Shown piece after piece: positions 17,227-25,112 of a stretch of DNA of 45,123 nt. The position numbers were made by a program, and so were the translations under genes. Each line of letters opens with the position of its first letter. Position 1 is the first letter of the stretch. Source of the DNA: Flavobacteriaceae bacterium (lineage in GTDB: Bacteria; Bacteroidota; Bacteroidia; Flavobacteriales; Flavobacteriaceae); NCBI GenBank assembly GCA_024763365.1, contig JANTFO010000007.1, forward strand, positions 1-45,123, in the 5' to 3' direction. The notes beneath the pieces are model-generated. The model had not been told where the DNA came from and did not search any database. It was given only the letters and a program-made list of their open reading frames with translations.

Positions 17227-18173
17227 AGTATTTCTGTAGTTTTTAATTGGTTATTGGCTACAGCTTGAATAAAAATATCATTAGCTGAGGGAATTAATTC
17301 TTTAAAATGATGTATTTCTGATTGATTATTTAATAGTTGCAGCAAATTTTTAACATCTTCGCCGGGATTAAGCTTAACGTTTAATTTCAGATTGGCGTCT
17401 AAACTTTTAAAATTTGCTTCAGAAGTGCTGTAGTATTCTTCAATTTTTTGTTGTAATGATGAAGGATTTTCATGATATAACCCAACTTCAAAAATATTCT
17501 TTTTATAGGCTCTTTTAATGTCCTGAAGCTTGCCTTGTAGGATAACATTGGCTTTATCTATCAAGGCAATATGTTCACAGAGTTCCTCAACAGATTCCAT
17601 GCGGTGAGTGGAAAAAATAACACTGGCGCCTTGTTCTTGTAGTTTTATTATTTCATCTTTGATAATCTGGGCATTGATGGGGTCAAAACCGCTAAAAGGT
17701 TCATCAAAAATAAGTAGTTTAGGTTCGTGTAAAACAGTTACGATAAATTGAACTTTTTGGGCCATCCCTTTAGAAAGCTCCTGAACTTTTTTGCCCCACC
17801 AGTCACCTATGTCAAATTTATCAAACCAAACTTTAAGACGTTTGCGAGCTTCTTGTTTTGATAAGCCTTTGAGTTGTGCCAAGTATAAAGCTTGTTCGCC
17901 CACTTTCATACTCTTATATAAGCCGCGCTCCTCAGGTAGATAGCCTATATAATGTACATCATTAGGCTGCAATGGCTTGCCATCAAAAAAAACTTCGCCG
18001 GTATCCGGAACACTTATTTGATTGATGATACGAATAAAAGTGGTTTTCCCGGCCCCATTGGGTCCCAAGAGGCCGTAAATGCTGTTTCTGGGGATCTCAA
18101 TATTGAGGTTGTTTAAAGCTCTGAAATCACCGTAATATTTAGTGATGTTGTGGGCTTTTAGGATGTGTTGCAT
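17223..18173 (-). CDS. ABC transporter ATP-binding protein (NatA-like)
   Basis: This 316-residue ATPase has Walker A GPNGAGKTT near residue 40, the ABC signature as LSKGMAQKVQ near residue 134, Walker B LLIFDEPFSGFDP near residue 155, and a switch His in FSTHRMESVEELC. A C-terminal extension of about 90 residues is typical of the NatA/CcmA-like exporters. It pairs with the coupled permease downstream to form an exporter in the inner membrane. No TAnnTTTG element is found in the 158-bp region upstream, and the gene follows the channel-like gene 18332-20653 on the same strand after a weak hairpin, so read-through is possible. Confidence 0.92.
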   Translation of the reverse strand: MQHILKAHNITKYYGDFRALNNLNIEIPRNSIYGLLGPNGAGKTTFIRIINQISVPDTGEVFFDGKPLQPNDVHYIGYLPEERGLYKSMKVGEQALYLAQLKGLSKQEARKRLKVWFDKFDIGDWWGKKVQELSKGMAQKVQFIVTVLHEPKLLIFDEPFSGFDPINAQIIKDEIIKLQEQGASVIFSTHRMESVEELCEHIALIDKANVILQGKLQDIKRAYKKNIFEVGLYHENPSSLQQKIEEYYSTSEANFKSLDANLKLNVKLNPGEDVKNLLQLLNNQSEIHHFKELIPSANDIFIQAVANNQLKTTEIL

Positions 18174-18214
18174 AGAGTTTTATTAGCTATTATGTTTAGA
18201 TTAAAATATTTGTC

Positions 18215-18247
18215 TTACTTTTTTGAGTTTTGTTACTAAAAAAGTAA
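18215..18247. terminator. Weak AT-rich hairpin between channel-like gene and ABC exporter
   Basis: TTACTTTTTT (18215-18224) pairs perfectly with AAAAAAGTAA (18238-18247) around a 13-base loop. It lies in the spacer after the minus-strand channel-like gene and may terminate it weakly. AT-only stems give low stability. Confidence 0.3.
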
Positions 18248-18331
18248 ATTGTTCTAAGAGGGATAGGTTAGTTTAGACTTGTGAAATATAAATTATTTTG
18301 ACAAGGAGATGAGCTATAGTCTGAATATTAA

Positions 18332-20653
18332 TTAGTCATCAAAAGTCACTTTACTTATCTGCGATTTCAATTCTTTCCGATTAGTTGAAAACACTACCAA
18401 TTGATCATCTTGATCTGTCTTTCTACTAATCTCGGCTTTTGTAATTGGATTAACTATCACTTGCCTGTCTAATCCTTCTTTAGTCAATAATTTAAGTAGT
18501 TCAGTTTCGTCAATAATTTCATTTCCAGTTATTTCATCATGGTAGATAACTTTAATACCAATTAGCAATATTTTTTGTTTCCTCAAAGGGAGCAATAAAT
18601 CATCATAAGTTTTGCCAATTAAATGAGAATTTTCAGATTCTGTAAGATCAACAGTGTAAAATTCATTATATTCATTAAATTGTAACAATTCATCTACAAC
18701 CTTTGAAACACCATGGTTTAAAATAGATTGTATCACAACACCTTTAGCATAACTAGCTGAAACGATGACCTCATTAACATCTGCTTCCATTAAATCTTTT
18801 TTAAACTGCATATCGTTTACCTCAGCTATTATATAGATGGAATCTATATAATGTCCAACGTCATATGTTTTATAATTAGATGTATTTGAAACTTTGATTT
18901 CATTTTTAATAGCTTTTCTTCTACAAAACCTTGCAATTGCTAGAGCTCTAAGTAAGGTGCGTTCATCAGCTCTTCGGCTATTGTCTTCAGCGAGTAATAC
19001 TACAGTTTTAGCTTTATAAATATTAGATTTCTCTAGAGTTATTTTATCTCTAATTTCTCCTTTTACAAAATAAAGTTTATGTTCGGAATGTAATTTCCTT
19101 AGTGTGCTGTGTTTTTCTAGAACCATTTCTGGTTCAGGGACAATAGATACGATTCTTTCTTTCTGACCGTTGTAGTTTTTAGCTGCATCAATAGTATCTT
19201 TGATAAAACTATTAGTAGTATCGTTCCATCCTACAATAACGATGTGATCTTCAAATGAAATTTTCATGAGTCCTTTTTTACGTTTTTTTGTGGCTTGATA
19301 AACTATAAATTCTGAAAGAGCAATTAATAGAGAACCAATCCAAAATAAATATGAAATGAGTGATAAAATAAGTTTTCCAATAGTAGATAAGGGTGATATA
19401 CCATTGTCAATTCCAGTTAAATTTCTAATGAGTAACCAAAAGTGTAAATCTTTATCAGAAAAATTTAATAGTTGACTTTTAATCCCTATTTTTTGATAAA
19501 AATTATGTTCAGAAATTCTTAATAGAACCACACTTAAAAGATACATTATGGCCAAAATAACAACTCCAAAAACTATATGTTTGTAGCGATGCCATAGAAA
19601 TAAATAACTAAAATTGGGCAACAATTTTTTAATATTTAGAAAATATATTATAGAAAATATAAATAGTATAGTTAAAAATTGTAAGAAGAAATTTTTGTAA
19701 TTAAAAGTATTATAATTTATTGTATTTGAAAAAGCATCTTGAATTGGTATACCTTTTAAAATACCTGCTTTCCATTCATTATCTGATTCTTTAAAAGTAT
19801 TAATACTTTGGTTAATTACATATTCTGAATCTGTCGTGTGGGAATTATTATGTAATAAATTGAATAGAATATTAGGATTATCAATATATTCAATTTTATT
19901 TTTTACACCTACTAAAAAAGCCCAACTCCCTAAAGTATAATGATTTTTGTTTTTTTTCAGTTTTGTTTTGAAAAGATTTGGCAAACGGCTTTCTAATAGT
20001 TTTATTTGATTTTCATTAAAGAATACATGATTAATATATTCATCATCTTCAAGTTCATTTATAGGTAAAGAAAAACTAACTAAAGCATCAATTTCTTTTT
20101 CTTTAAACCTTGAAATTAATATATTGTAATTATCATAATGCTCATTAATATTGATTTTGTTCAATCCAAGATAACGTGAAATCATATTATAGAGGCTGTG
20201 TGAATACCCACTTTTACTTGTGAAAGCAATTTTTAAAGGAATAGTATCTTTTGTTTTAATTTTAAATTCTTCAAATGAAATATCTTTTTTTGCTCTATAA
20301 TAAATGTGTAATTTTTCTTCAAATAAGGGTGAAATGACTTCAATATTGTTAATTCCCTCTGTTTCGTTATATAAACTATGAAGCAAAACATTGCGTTGAA
20401 CTATGGCAAAATCTGCATAATTGTTTTTTAATAATTCTATATTATCACTGGATCCATTGCTTTCAATAGCTGTAAAGGAATAATTGGTGTTATTGTTGTA
20501 TAAAGATTCTAAATATTTCCCTGTTTTATAATAGTTCCCTCCGATACTTCCTGAAGCTATTACAAAATGATTTTCCTGAGCATAACTATTTGAATAAAAA
20601 AAAACAATTAAATAACTGAATATCAGAAATAACAATTCTATCAATTTTGCCAT
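18332..20653 (-). CDS. TAXI-type solute-binding domain fused to a pore-like membrane module and RCK domain (putative ligand-gated ion channel)
   Basis: The order in this 773-residue protein is as follows. A signal peptide spans 1-25 (ends SYAQ). A periplasmic TAXI-family binding domain spans about 28-300, with the opening IASGSIGGNYYKTGKYL, SNGSSDNIELLKNNYADFAIVQ near 65-86 and PLFEEKLHIYYRA near 109-121. TM1 is about 320-341 and TM2 about 358-380. A re-entrant pore-helix-like stretch and loop spans about 399-421 (LHFWLLIRNLTGIDNGISP), TM3 is about 425-451, a basic linker KKRKK follows, and an RCK/TrkA-N-like domain starts at HIVIVGWND (470). A second RCK-C-like lobe follows about residue 600. 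The topology is consistent: binding domain outside, three crossings, RCK inside, with positive charges on the inner loops. The TVGYG potassium filter is absent; LTGIDNG sits in its place, more like CASTOR/POLLUX-type channels. Very Lys/Asn/Ile-rich. The domain order is clear; channel function is inference. Confidence 0.8.
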   Translation of the reverse strand: MAKLIELLFLIFSYLIVFFYSNSYAQENHFVIASGSIGGNYYKTGKYLESLYNNNTNYSFTAIESNGSSDNIELLKNNYADFAIVQRNVLLHSLYNETEGINNIEVISPLFEEKLHIYYRAKKDISFEEFKIKTKDTIPLKIAFTSKSGYSHSLYNMISRYLGLNKININEHYDNYNILISRFKEKEIDALVSFSLPINELEDDEYINHVFFNENQIKLLESRLPNLFKTKLKKNKNHYTLGSWAFLVGVKNKIEYIDNPNILFNLLHNNSHTTDSEYVINQSINTFKESDNEWKAGILKGIPIQDAFSNTINYNTFNYKNFFLQFLTILFIFSIIYFLNIKKLLPNFSYLFLWHRYKHIVFGVVILAIMYLLSVVLLRISEHNFYQKIGIKSQLLNFSDKDLHFWLLIRNLTGIDNGISPLSTIGKLILSLISYLFWIGSLLIALSEFIVYQATKKRKKGLMKISFEDHIVIVGWNDTTNSFIKDTIDAAKNYNGQKERIVSIVPEPEMVLEKHSTLRKLHSEHKLYFVKGEIRDKITLEKSNIYKAKTVVLLAEDNSRRADERTLLRALAIARFCRRKAIKNEIKVSNTSNYKTYDVGHYIDSIYIIAEVNDMQFKKDLMEADVNEVIVSASYAKGVVIQSILNHGVSKVVDELLQFNEYNEFYTVDLTESENSHLIGKTYDDLLLPLRKQKILLIGIKVIYHDEITGNEIIDETELLKLLTKEGLDRQVIVNPITKAEISRKTDQDDQLVVFSTNRKELKSQISKVTFDD
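19400..19423 (-). other. Candidate selectivity-filter codons (NLTGIDNG)
   Basis: These codons encode residues 411-418 of the channel-like protein. They lie between a pore-helix-like stretch and a segment ISPLSTIGK that mirrors the post-filter region (xISPxTxxGK) of tetrameric cation channels. The usual TVGYGD is replaced. Confidence 0.5.
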
Positions 20654-20916
20654 AGTTCAATTTTAAGCAATAAATTTGATGTAAAATTAATAAATAATTA
20701 AGAAAATTCAATAGTATTGATTACTTAAGCTTAACACATGCATTCTCTTTGTAAATTAATAAATTTTAATGTAAGCACAGTATATTTTGATGCTACATAA
20801 ATATGCTGCATATTGTCGTGAAAAAACATAAATATACTGCTAATGTTGTAAATAAACATTACTAAAAATGATAAAAAATTAAAATAAATGACAGTTTACA
20901 TTTTTTAACAAAAAAG

Positions 20917-20930
20917 TTATGCGCGCATAA
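20917..20930. promoter_or_regulatory. Candidate MarR operator (perfect palindrome TTATGCGCGCATAA)
   Basis: This 14-bp perfect inverted repeat sits just upstream of the -7 element at 20941-20948, in the spacer between the -33 and -7 positions of the marR promoter. A bound dimer there would block RNA polymerase. MarR proteins commonly repress their own operons through such palindromes. The GCGCGC core is exceptional in this AT-rich spacer. Confidence 0.55.
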
Positions 20931-20940
20931 TATATTTTTA

Positions 20941-20948
20941 TAACTTTG
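20941..20948 (+). promoter_or_regulatory. Bacteroidota -7 element for the marR-fad operon
   Basis: TAACTTTG matches TAnnTTTG fully. Transcription would start about 20955, leaving a leader of about 58 nt before the ATG at 21013. Confidence 0.55.
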
Positions 20949-21012
20949 TTGCTATAAATCTTTTTGAAACATTCAAAATCATCCTGTTTAAACCAATTTC
21001 TGATTACTAACC

Positions 21013-21471
21013 ATGCACAAAAACGAATCCATAGACCATCATTTAAGAGCTACCTGGCAAGCAGTAGCCAAAATGTATAATGAGCAAGCATCTAAACACG
21101 ATAGCACCATGGCTATGGCATTTGTATTATTAAATATTGATTATGAAAACGGGACGCCCTCAACAGCTTTAGGCCCAAGAATGGGGATGGAGGCTACCAG
21201 TTTATCCCGTATTTTAAAAAATATGGAACAAAAAGGATTTATATACAGGGAACGTAATCCACGAGATGGGAGAGGTGTATTTATTAAAATTACTGATTTT
21301 GGCAAAGAAAAGAGAGCTTATGCCAAAGAAGTTGTGCTAAGATTTAATGATTTGGTCAGGTCAAAGCTAACCGATGAACAACTACGAAATTTTTTTGAAG
21401 TGATGAATACCATTAATATACTCATTAGTGAAAATGCATTTTTTGCCAATGAAAAAATAAAACAAAAATAA
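21013..21471 (+). CDS. MarR-family transcriptional regulator of the fad operon
   Basis: This 152-residue protein is a MarR-type dimeric winged-helix regulator. The recognition region is TALGPRMGMEATSLSRILKNMEQKGFIYRE (about residues 50-80), followed by the wing RNPRDGRGVFIKITDFGKE with the DxR signature (DGR). Helices before and after form the dimer interface. Its stop overlaps the next ATG (TAATG), so it is translationally coupled to the fadN-like gene and must be part of the beta-oxidation operon. By analogy with other fatty-acid operon regulators it probably responds to an acyl-CoA or fatty acid. The ligand is inference. It likely represses its own promoter through the palindrome at 20917. 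Confidence 0.9.
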   Translation: MHKNESIDHHLRATWQAVAKMYNEQASKHDSTMAMAFVLLNIDYENGTPSTALGPRMGMEATSLSRILKNMEQKGFIYRERNPRDGRGVFIKITDFGKEKRAYAKEVVLRFNDLVRSKLTDEQLRNFFEVMNTINILISENAFFANEKIKQK

Positions 21472-23873
21472 TGAATAGACGTATTAAAAAAGTAGCCATT
21501 ATTGGATCCGGTATCATGGGATCTGGAATTGCATGCCATTTTGCTAACATTGGAGTGCAAGTCCGTTTGTTTGATATTGTTCCAAGAGAACTAAACGACA
21601 AAGAAAAGTCTAAAGGCTTAACTTTAGATGATAAGGTCGTCAGAAACAGACTGGTCAATGAAAGTCTGCAAAAGACTTTAAAATCAAAACCTTCTCCTAT
21701 TTATCATAAAGATTTTGCTAAAAGAATTACAACAGGCAACTTGGAAGATGACCTGCATTTGATTAGAGATTGTGATTGGGTGATTGAAGTAGTAGTAGAA
21801 AGGTTGGATATCAAACAAAAAGTATTTGAACAAATAGAAAAGTATAGACAACCGGGCTGTTTGGTCACTTCCAATACGTCAGGTATTCCTATCAAATTTA
21901 TGAATGAAGGAAGGTCGGAAGATTTCCGTCAGCATTTTGCTGTCACACATTTTTTCAATCCTCCGAGATATTTGAAATTATTTGAAGTGGTCCCCGGACC
22001 GGATTGTAAGCAGGAAGTTAGAGATTTTTTGATGCAATATGGTGAAAAGTTCTTAGGTAAAACGGCTGTTTTAGCTAAGGATACTCCGGCATTTATAGGA
22101 AACAGGGTGGGTATTTTTAGCATTATGAACCTATTTCACGTAGTTAAAGAAATGGGGTTAACGGTACCGGAAGTAGATAAATTGACGGGTCCTGTTATTG
22201 GCAGACCAAAATCAGCTACTTTTAGAACAGTAGATGTGGTTGGTTTAGATACCTTGGTACACACCGCTAATGGCGTAGCTCAAAATGCCAAAGATGATGA
22301 AATGCACGATACTTTTGTCTTGCCCGAATTTATCGATAAAATGATGGAAAACAAGTGGTTAGGAAGTAAGACAGGGCAAGGTTTTTACAAGAAAGTGGTA
22401 GATGACACAGGTAAAAAGTCTATCCTAGCACTAGACTTAAGTAGTATGGAATTCAAGCCTCAGGAGAAAGCAAAATTTCCTACACTAGAATTGACAAAGT
22501 CAATTGATAATGTCATTGACCGGTTCAAAGTATTGGTTTCCGGAAAAGATAAAGCAGGGGAATTTTATCGTAAAACTTTTACTGCTTTATTCCAATATGT
22601 ATCAAACCGTATTCCTGAAATTTCAGACGAGCTTTATCGTATTGACGATGCCATGAAAGCCGGTTTTGGTTGGGAACATGGACCGTTTGAAATTTGGGAT
22701 GCTATTGGTGTTGAAAAGAGCAATAAATTGATGAAAGACAATGCTTATGAACCAAATCGCTGGGTGCAAGAAATGCTCGATAAAGGCTTTAAATCTTTTT
22801 ATACTATCAAAGAAGGTGTTAAATATTATTATGATATCCCTAAGAAAGAATATGTTAAGATACCCGGTCAAGATGCTTTCTTAATTTTAGATAATATTAG
22901 AGAAGCCAAAACCATTTGGCATAATGCCGAGTCAGCTATTCAACACCTTGGAGATGGTGTGTTAAATCTGGAATTCCAATCCAAGATGAACACTCTTGGA
23001 GGAGGTGTATTAGAAGGTATCAACAAAGCCATTGATTTAGCAGAAAAAGATTATGAAGCAGTCATATTAGGGAATCAGGCTGCTAACTTTTCTGTAGGGG
23101 CTAATCTTGCTTTGGTATTCATGATGGCAGTTGAACAAGAATATGATGAATTGGCGATGGCTATCCAAATGTTCCAAAACACATCCATGAGGCTTAGGTA
23201 CTCCACTGTGCCTACCATAGTAGCACCACATGGGATGACATTGGGAGGTGGCTGTGAGATGAGTATGCATGCTGATAAAGTAGTAGCCGCAGCCGAGACC
23301 TACATTGGTTTGGTTGAATTTGGTGTCGGGTTGATCCCCGGAGGAGGTGGTACCAAAGAAATGGCTCGTAGGGTAGCTGAGCCATGGCAAAAAGATGATG
23401 TTAAAGTTAACCGGCTTCGTGAGGCTTTTATCAATATAGCCATGGCAAAAGTAGCCACTTCAGCCTATGAAGCTTTTGACCTGGGTTACTTTGAGAAAGG
23501 CAAAGATATTGTCGTGGTCAATAAAGAAAGACAAATAGCCACAGCTAAAAGATATGCCATACAGATGCTAGAAGATGGATATACGATGCCTTCACCAAAA
23601 GAGGTATATGTATTAGGTAGACAAGCTTTGGGTATGTTTTATGTAGGTACTGATAGCTTGAAAGCCGGTCATTTTGCTTCAGAGCATGATCAGCTGATTG
23701 CTAATAAGCTAGGCTATATCATGGCAGGAGGTGATTTGTCTGAACCGCAAAATGTTTCTGAAGAATACATGATCCAATTAGAACGAGAAGTTTTCTTAAG
23801 TCTTTTAACTGAAAGGAAAACTTTAGAACGTATAGAGCACATGCTTAAAACGGGGAAACCTCTAAGGAATTAA
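21471..23873 (+). CDS. fadN: Bifunctional 3-hydroxyacyl-CoA dehydrogenase / enoyl-CoA hydratase (FadN-type)
   Basis: This 800-residue enzyme catalyses the middle two steps of fatty-acid beta-oxidation. The N-terminal part is a 3-hydroxyacyl-CoA dehydrogenase with the NAD motif GSGIMG (residues 12-17) and the HFFNPPRYLKLFEVVPG segment near residue 160. The C-terminal third is a crotonase-fold domain with oxyanion-hole segments NFSVGANLALV and HGMTLGGGCEMSMHADKVVAA, then GLVEFGVGLIPGGGGTKEM. The order dehydrogenase-then-hydratase is that of FadN, the reverse of E. coli FadB, and the length matches FadN. Translation is coupled to marR by TAATG. Thiolase follows 33 bp later. Confidence 0.93.
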   Translation: MNRRIKKVAIIGSGIMGSGIACHFANIGVQVRLFDIVPRELNDKEKSKGLTLDDKVVRNRLVNESLQKTLKSKPSPIYHKDFAKRITTGNLEDDLHLIRDCDWVIEVVVERLDIKQKVFEQIEKYRQPGCLVTSNTSGIPIKFMNEGRSEDFRQHFAVTHFFNPPRYLKLFEVVPGPDCKQEVRDFLMQYGEKFLGKTAVLAKDTPAFIGNRVGIFSIMNLFHVVKEMGLTVPEVDKLTGPVIGRPKSATFRTVDVVGLDTLVHTANGVAQNAKDDEMHDTFVLPEFIDKMMENKWLGSKTGQGFYKKVVDDTGKKSILALDLSSMEFKPQEKAKFPTLELTKSIDNVIDRFKVLVSGKDKAGEFYRKTFTALFQYVSNRIPEISDELYRIDDAMKAGFGWEHGPFEIWDAIGVEKSNKLMKDNAYEPNRWVQEMLDKGFKSFYTIKEGVKYYYDIPKKEYVKIPGQDAFLILDNIREAKTIWHNAESAIQHLGDGVLNLEFQSKMNTLGGGVLEGINKAIDLAEKDYEAVILGNQAANFSVGANLALVFMMAVEQEYDELAMAIQMFQNTSMRLRYSTVPTIVAPHGMTLGGGCEMSMHADKVVAAAETYIGLVEFGVGLIPGGGGTKEMARRVAEPWQKDDVKVNRLREAFINIAMAKVATSAYEAFDLGYFEKGKDIVVVNKERQIATAKRYAIQMLEDGYTMPSPKEVYVLGRQALGMFYVGTDSLKAGHFASEHDQLIANKLGYIMAGGDLSEPQNVSEEYMIQLEREVFLSLLTERKTLERIEHMLKTGKPLRN

Positions 23874-23896
23874 GAATTTAGATTTAAGAATTTAGA
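23870..23896. repeat. Tandem duplication of TTAAGAATTTAGA
   Basis: Two exact 13-bp copies of TTAAGAATTTAGA (23870-23882 and 23884-23896) fill the spacer between the fadN stop and the thiolase start. The first overlaps the stop codon. They are simple AT spacers, and the same motif family (ATTTAGAA) recurs after radC near 43561. Confidence 0.6.
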
Positions 23897-23906
23897 ATTA
23901 ATCAAA

Positions 23907-25091
23907 ATGAAAACAGCATATATAGTAAAAGCATATAGAACAGCCGTTGGTAAAGCGCCCAGAGGAGTTTTTAGATTCAAACGCCCGGATGAAATGGCTG
24001 CAGAAACCATAGCGTATTTGATGAAACAAGTACCAAATTTAGATAAAGAACGTATAGATGACGTTATAGTTGGTAATGCCATGCCGGAAGCTGAACAAGG
24101 ATTGAACGTAGGACGTATGATCTCATTGATGGGGTTAAGCACCACCGATGTACCCGGTATGACCGTTAATAGGTATTGTGCATCAGGTTTAGAAACAGTA
24201 AGCATAGCCATAGCAAAAATTCAAAGTGGTATGGCCGATTGTATTATTGCAGGAGGTGTAGAAAGTATGAGTTATATCCCTATGGGTGGTTATAGAGCAG
24301 TGCCGGATTATAGCACTGCTAAAAGTGGCCATGAAGATTATTACTGGGGAATGGGGCTCACAGCAGAAGCAGTGGCTCAAAAATATAAAGTAAGTAGGGA
24401 AGATCAGGATGAATTTGCCTATCTTTCTCATCAAAAAGCGCTGAAAGCTCAAGAAAAAAATCTTTTTCAAGATGATATTGTCCCTATTGAAGTAGAGCAG
24501 GTTTTTGTGGATGAAAGTGGTAAAAAGCAAACCAAGAAATATACAGTCAATAAAGATGAAGGTCCGAGAAAAGACACTTCAATAGAAGCCTTGGGTAGAT
24601 TAAAACCAGTTTTTGCTGCTAATGGTTCAGTAACAGCAGGGAACTCCTCTCAAATGAGTGATGGAGCCGCTTTCTTACTAGTAATGAGTGAAAAAATGGT
24701 AAAAGAACTAGACCTTAAACCTATTGCACGTTTAGTTTCCTATGCAGCAGTGGGTGTAGAACCTCGTGTCATGGGAATTGGCCCTGTTTATGCAATTCCT
24801 AAAGCATTGAAAAAAGCTGATATGAAGTTGAAAGATATTGAATTAATCGAACTTAATGAGGCATTTGCTTCGCAATCATTAGCAGTAACTCGTGAATTGG
24901 ATTTAAATACTGAAATAGTCAATGTTAATGGAGGAGCTATTGCTTTAGGCCACCCACTCGGATGTACAGGTGCTAAACTTTCCGTACAATTATTCAATGA
25001 GATGCGTAGAAGAGCTCAAAAATACGGTATGGTCACCATGTGTGTAGGTGCAGGACAAGGTGCTGCGGGAATTTTTGAGTTACTTGATTAG
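23907..25091 (+). CDS. fadA: Acetyl-CoA acyltransferase (thiolase)
   Basis: This 394-residue thiolase cleaves 3-ketoacyl-CoA with CoA in the last step of beta-oxidation. The nucleophilic Cys91 lies in NRYCASGLETVS. The catalytic His is in NGGAIALGHPLGCTGAKL, and the second Cys is in MCVGAGQGAAGIFE near the C-terminus. Length and all motifs are intact. It lies 33 bp after fadN in the same operon, with an acyl-CoA dehydrogenase farther downstream. The usual spacing to that gene is broken by the S23-like cassette. Since it is paired with FadN, a degradative rather than biosynthetic thiolase is likely. Confidence 0.94.
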   Translation: MKTAYIVKAYRTAVGKAPRGVFRFKRPDEMAAETIAYLMKQVPNLDKERIDDVIVGNAMPEAEQGLNVGRMISLMGLSTTDVPGMTVNRYCASGLETVSIAIAKIQSGMADCIIAGGVESMSYIPMGGYRAVPDYSTAKSGHEDYYWGMGLTAEAVAQKYKVSREDQDEFAYLSHQKALKAQEKNLFQDDIVPIEVEQVFVDESGKKQTKKYTVNKDEGPRKDTSIEALGRLKPVFAANGSVTAGNSSQMSDGAAFLLVMSEKMVKELDLKPIARLVSYAAVGVEPRVMGIGPVYAIPKALKKADMKLKDIELIELNEAFASQSLAVTRELDLNTEIVNVNGGAIALGHPLGCTGAKLSVQLFNEMRRRAQKYGMVTMCVGAGQGAAGIFELLD

Positions 25092-25112
25092 TGATGTAAG
25101 AAACAAGAAGCG

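Larger units (their letters stand above)
20654..21012. promoter_or_regulatory. 359-bp divergent regulatory region
   Basis: This is the longest gene-free stretch in the window. It separates the minus-strand channel-like gene from the plus-strand marR-fad operon. It holds four sites with ATGC or GCAT half-sites: ATGCAT at 20738-20743, ATGCTACAT at 20790-20798, the 15-bp palindrome AATATGCTGCATATT at 20800-20814, and the 14-bp perfect palindrome TTATGCGCGCATAA at 20917-20930. A TAACTTTG -7 element is at 20941. No convincing -7 element was found for the minus-strand gene, and no RNA gene or small ORF is apparent. Confidence 0.6.

Noticed and set aside
18332-20653. Ordinary TRAP transporter binding protein or ordinary Kch-type potassium channel
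   Set aside because: No TRAP membrane subunits are adjacent, and the GYG potassium filter is missing; neither label covers the whole protein.
20654-21012. Small RNA or tRNA gene in the longest gene-free region
   Set aside because: No cloverleaf, no stable long hairpin with a T tract and no conserved RNA motif could be seen; the region looks like promoters and operators.
23067-23390. 107-codon minus-strand frame within fadN
   Set aside because: It overlaps the crotonase core of the bifunctional enzyme; its translation is low in typical protein features.
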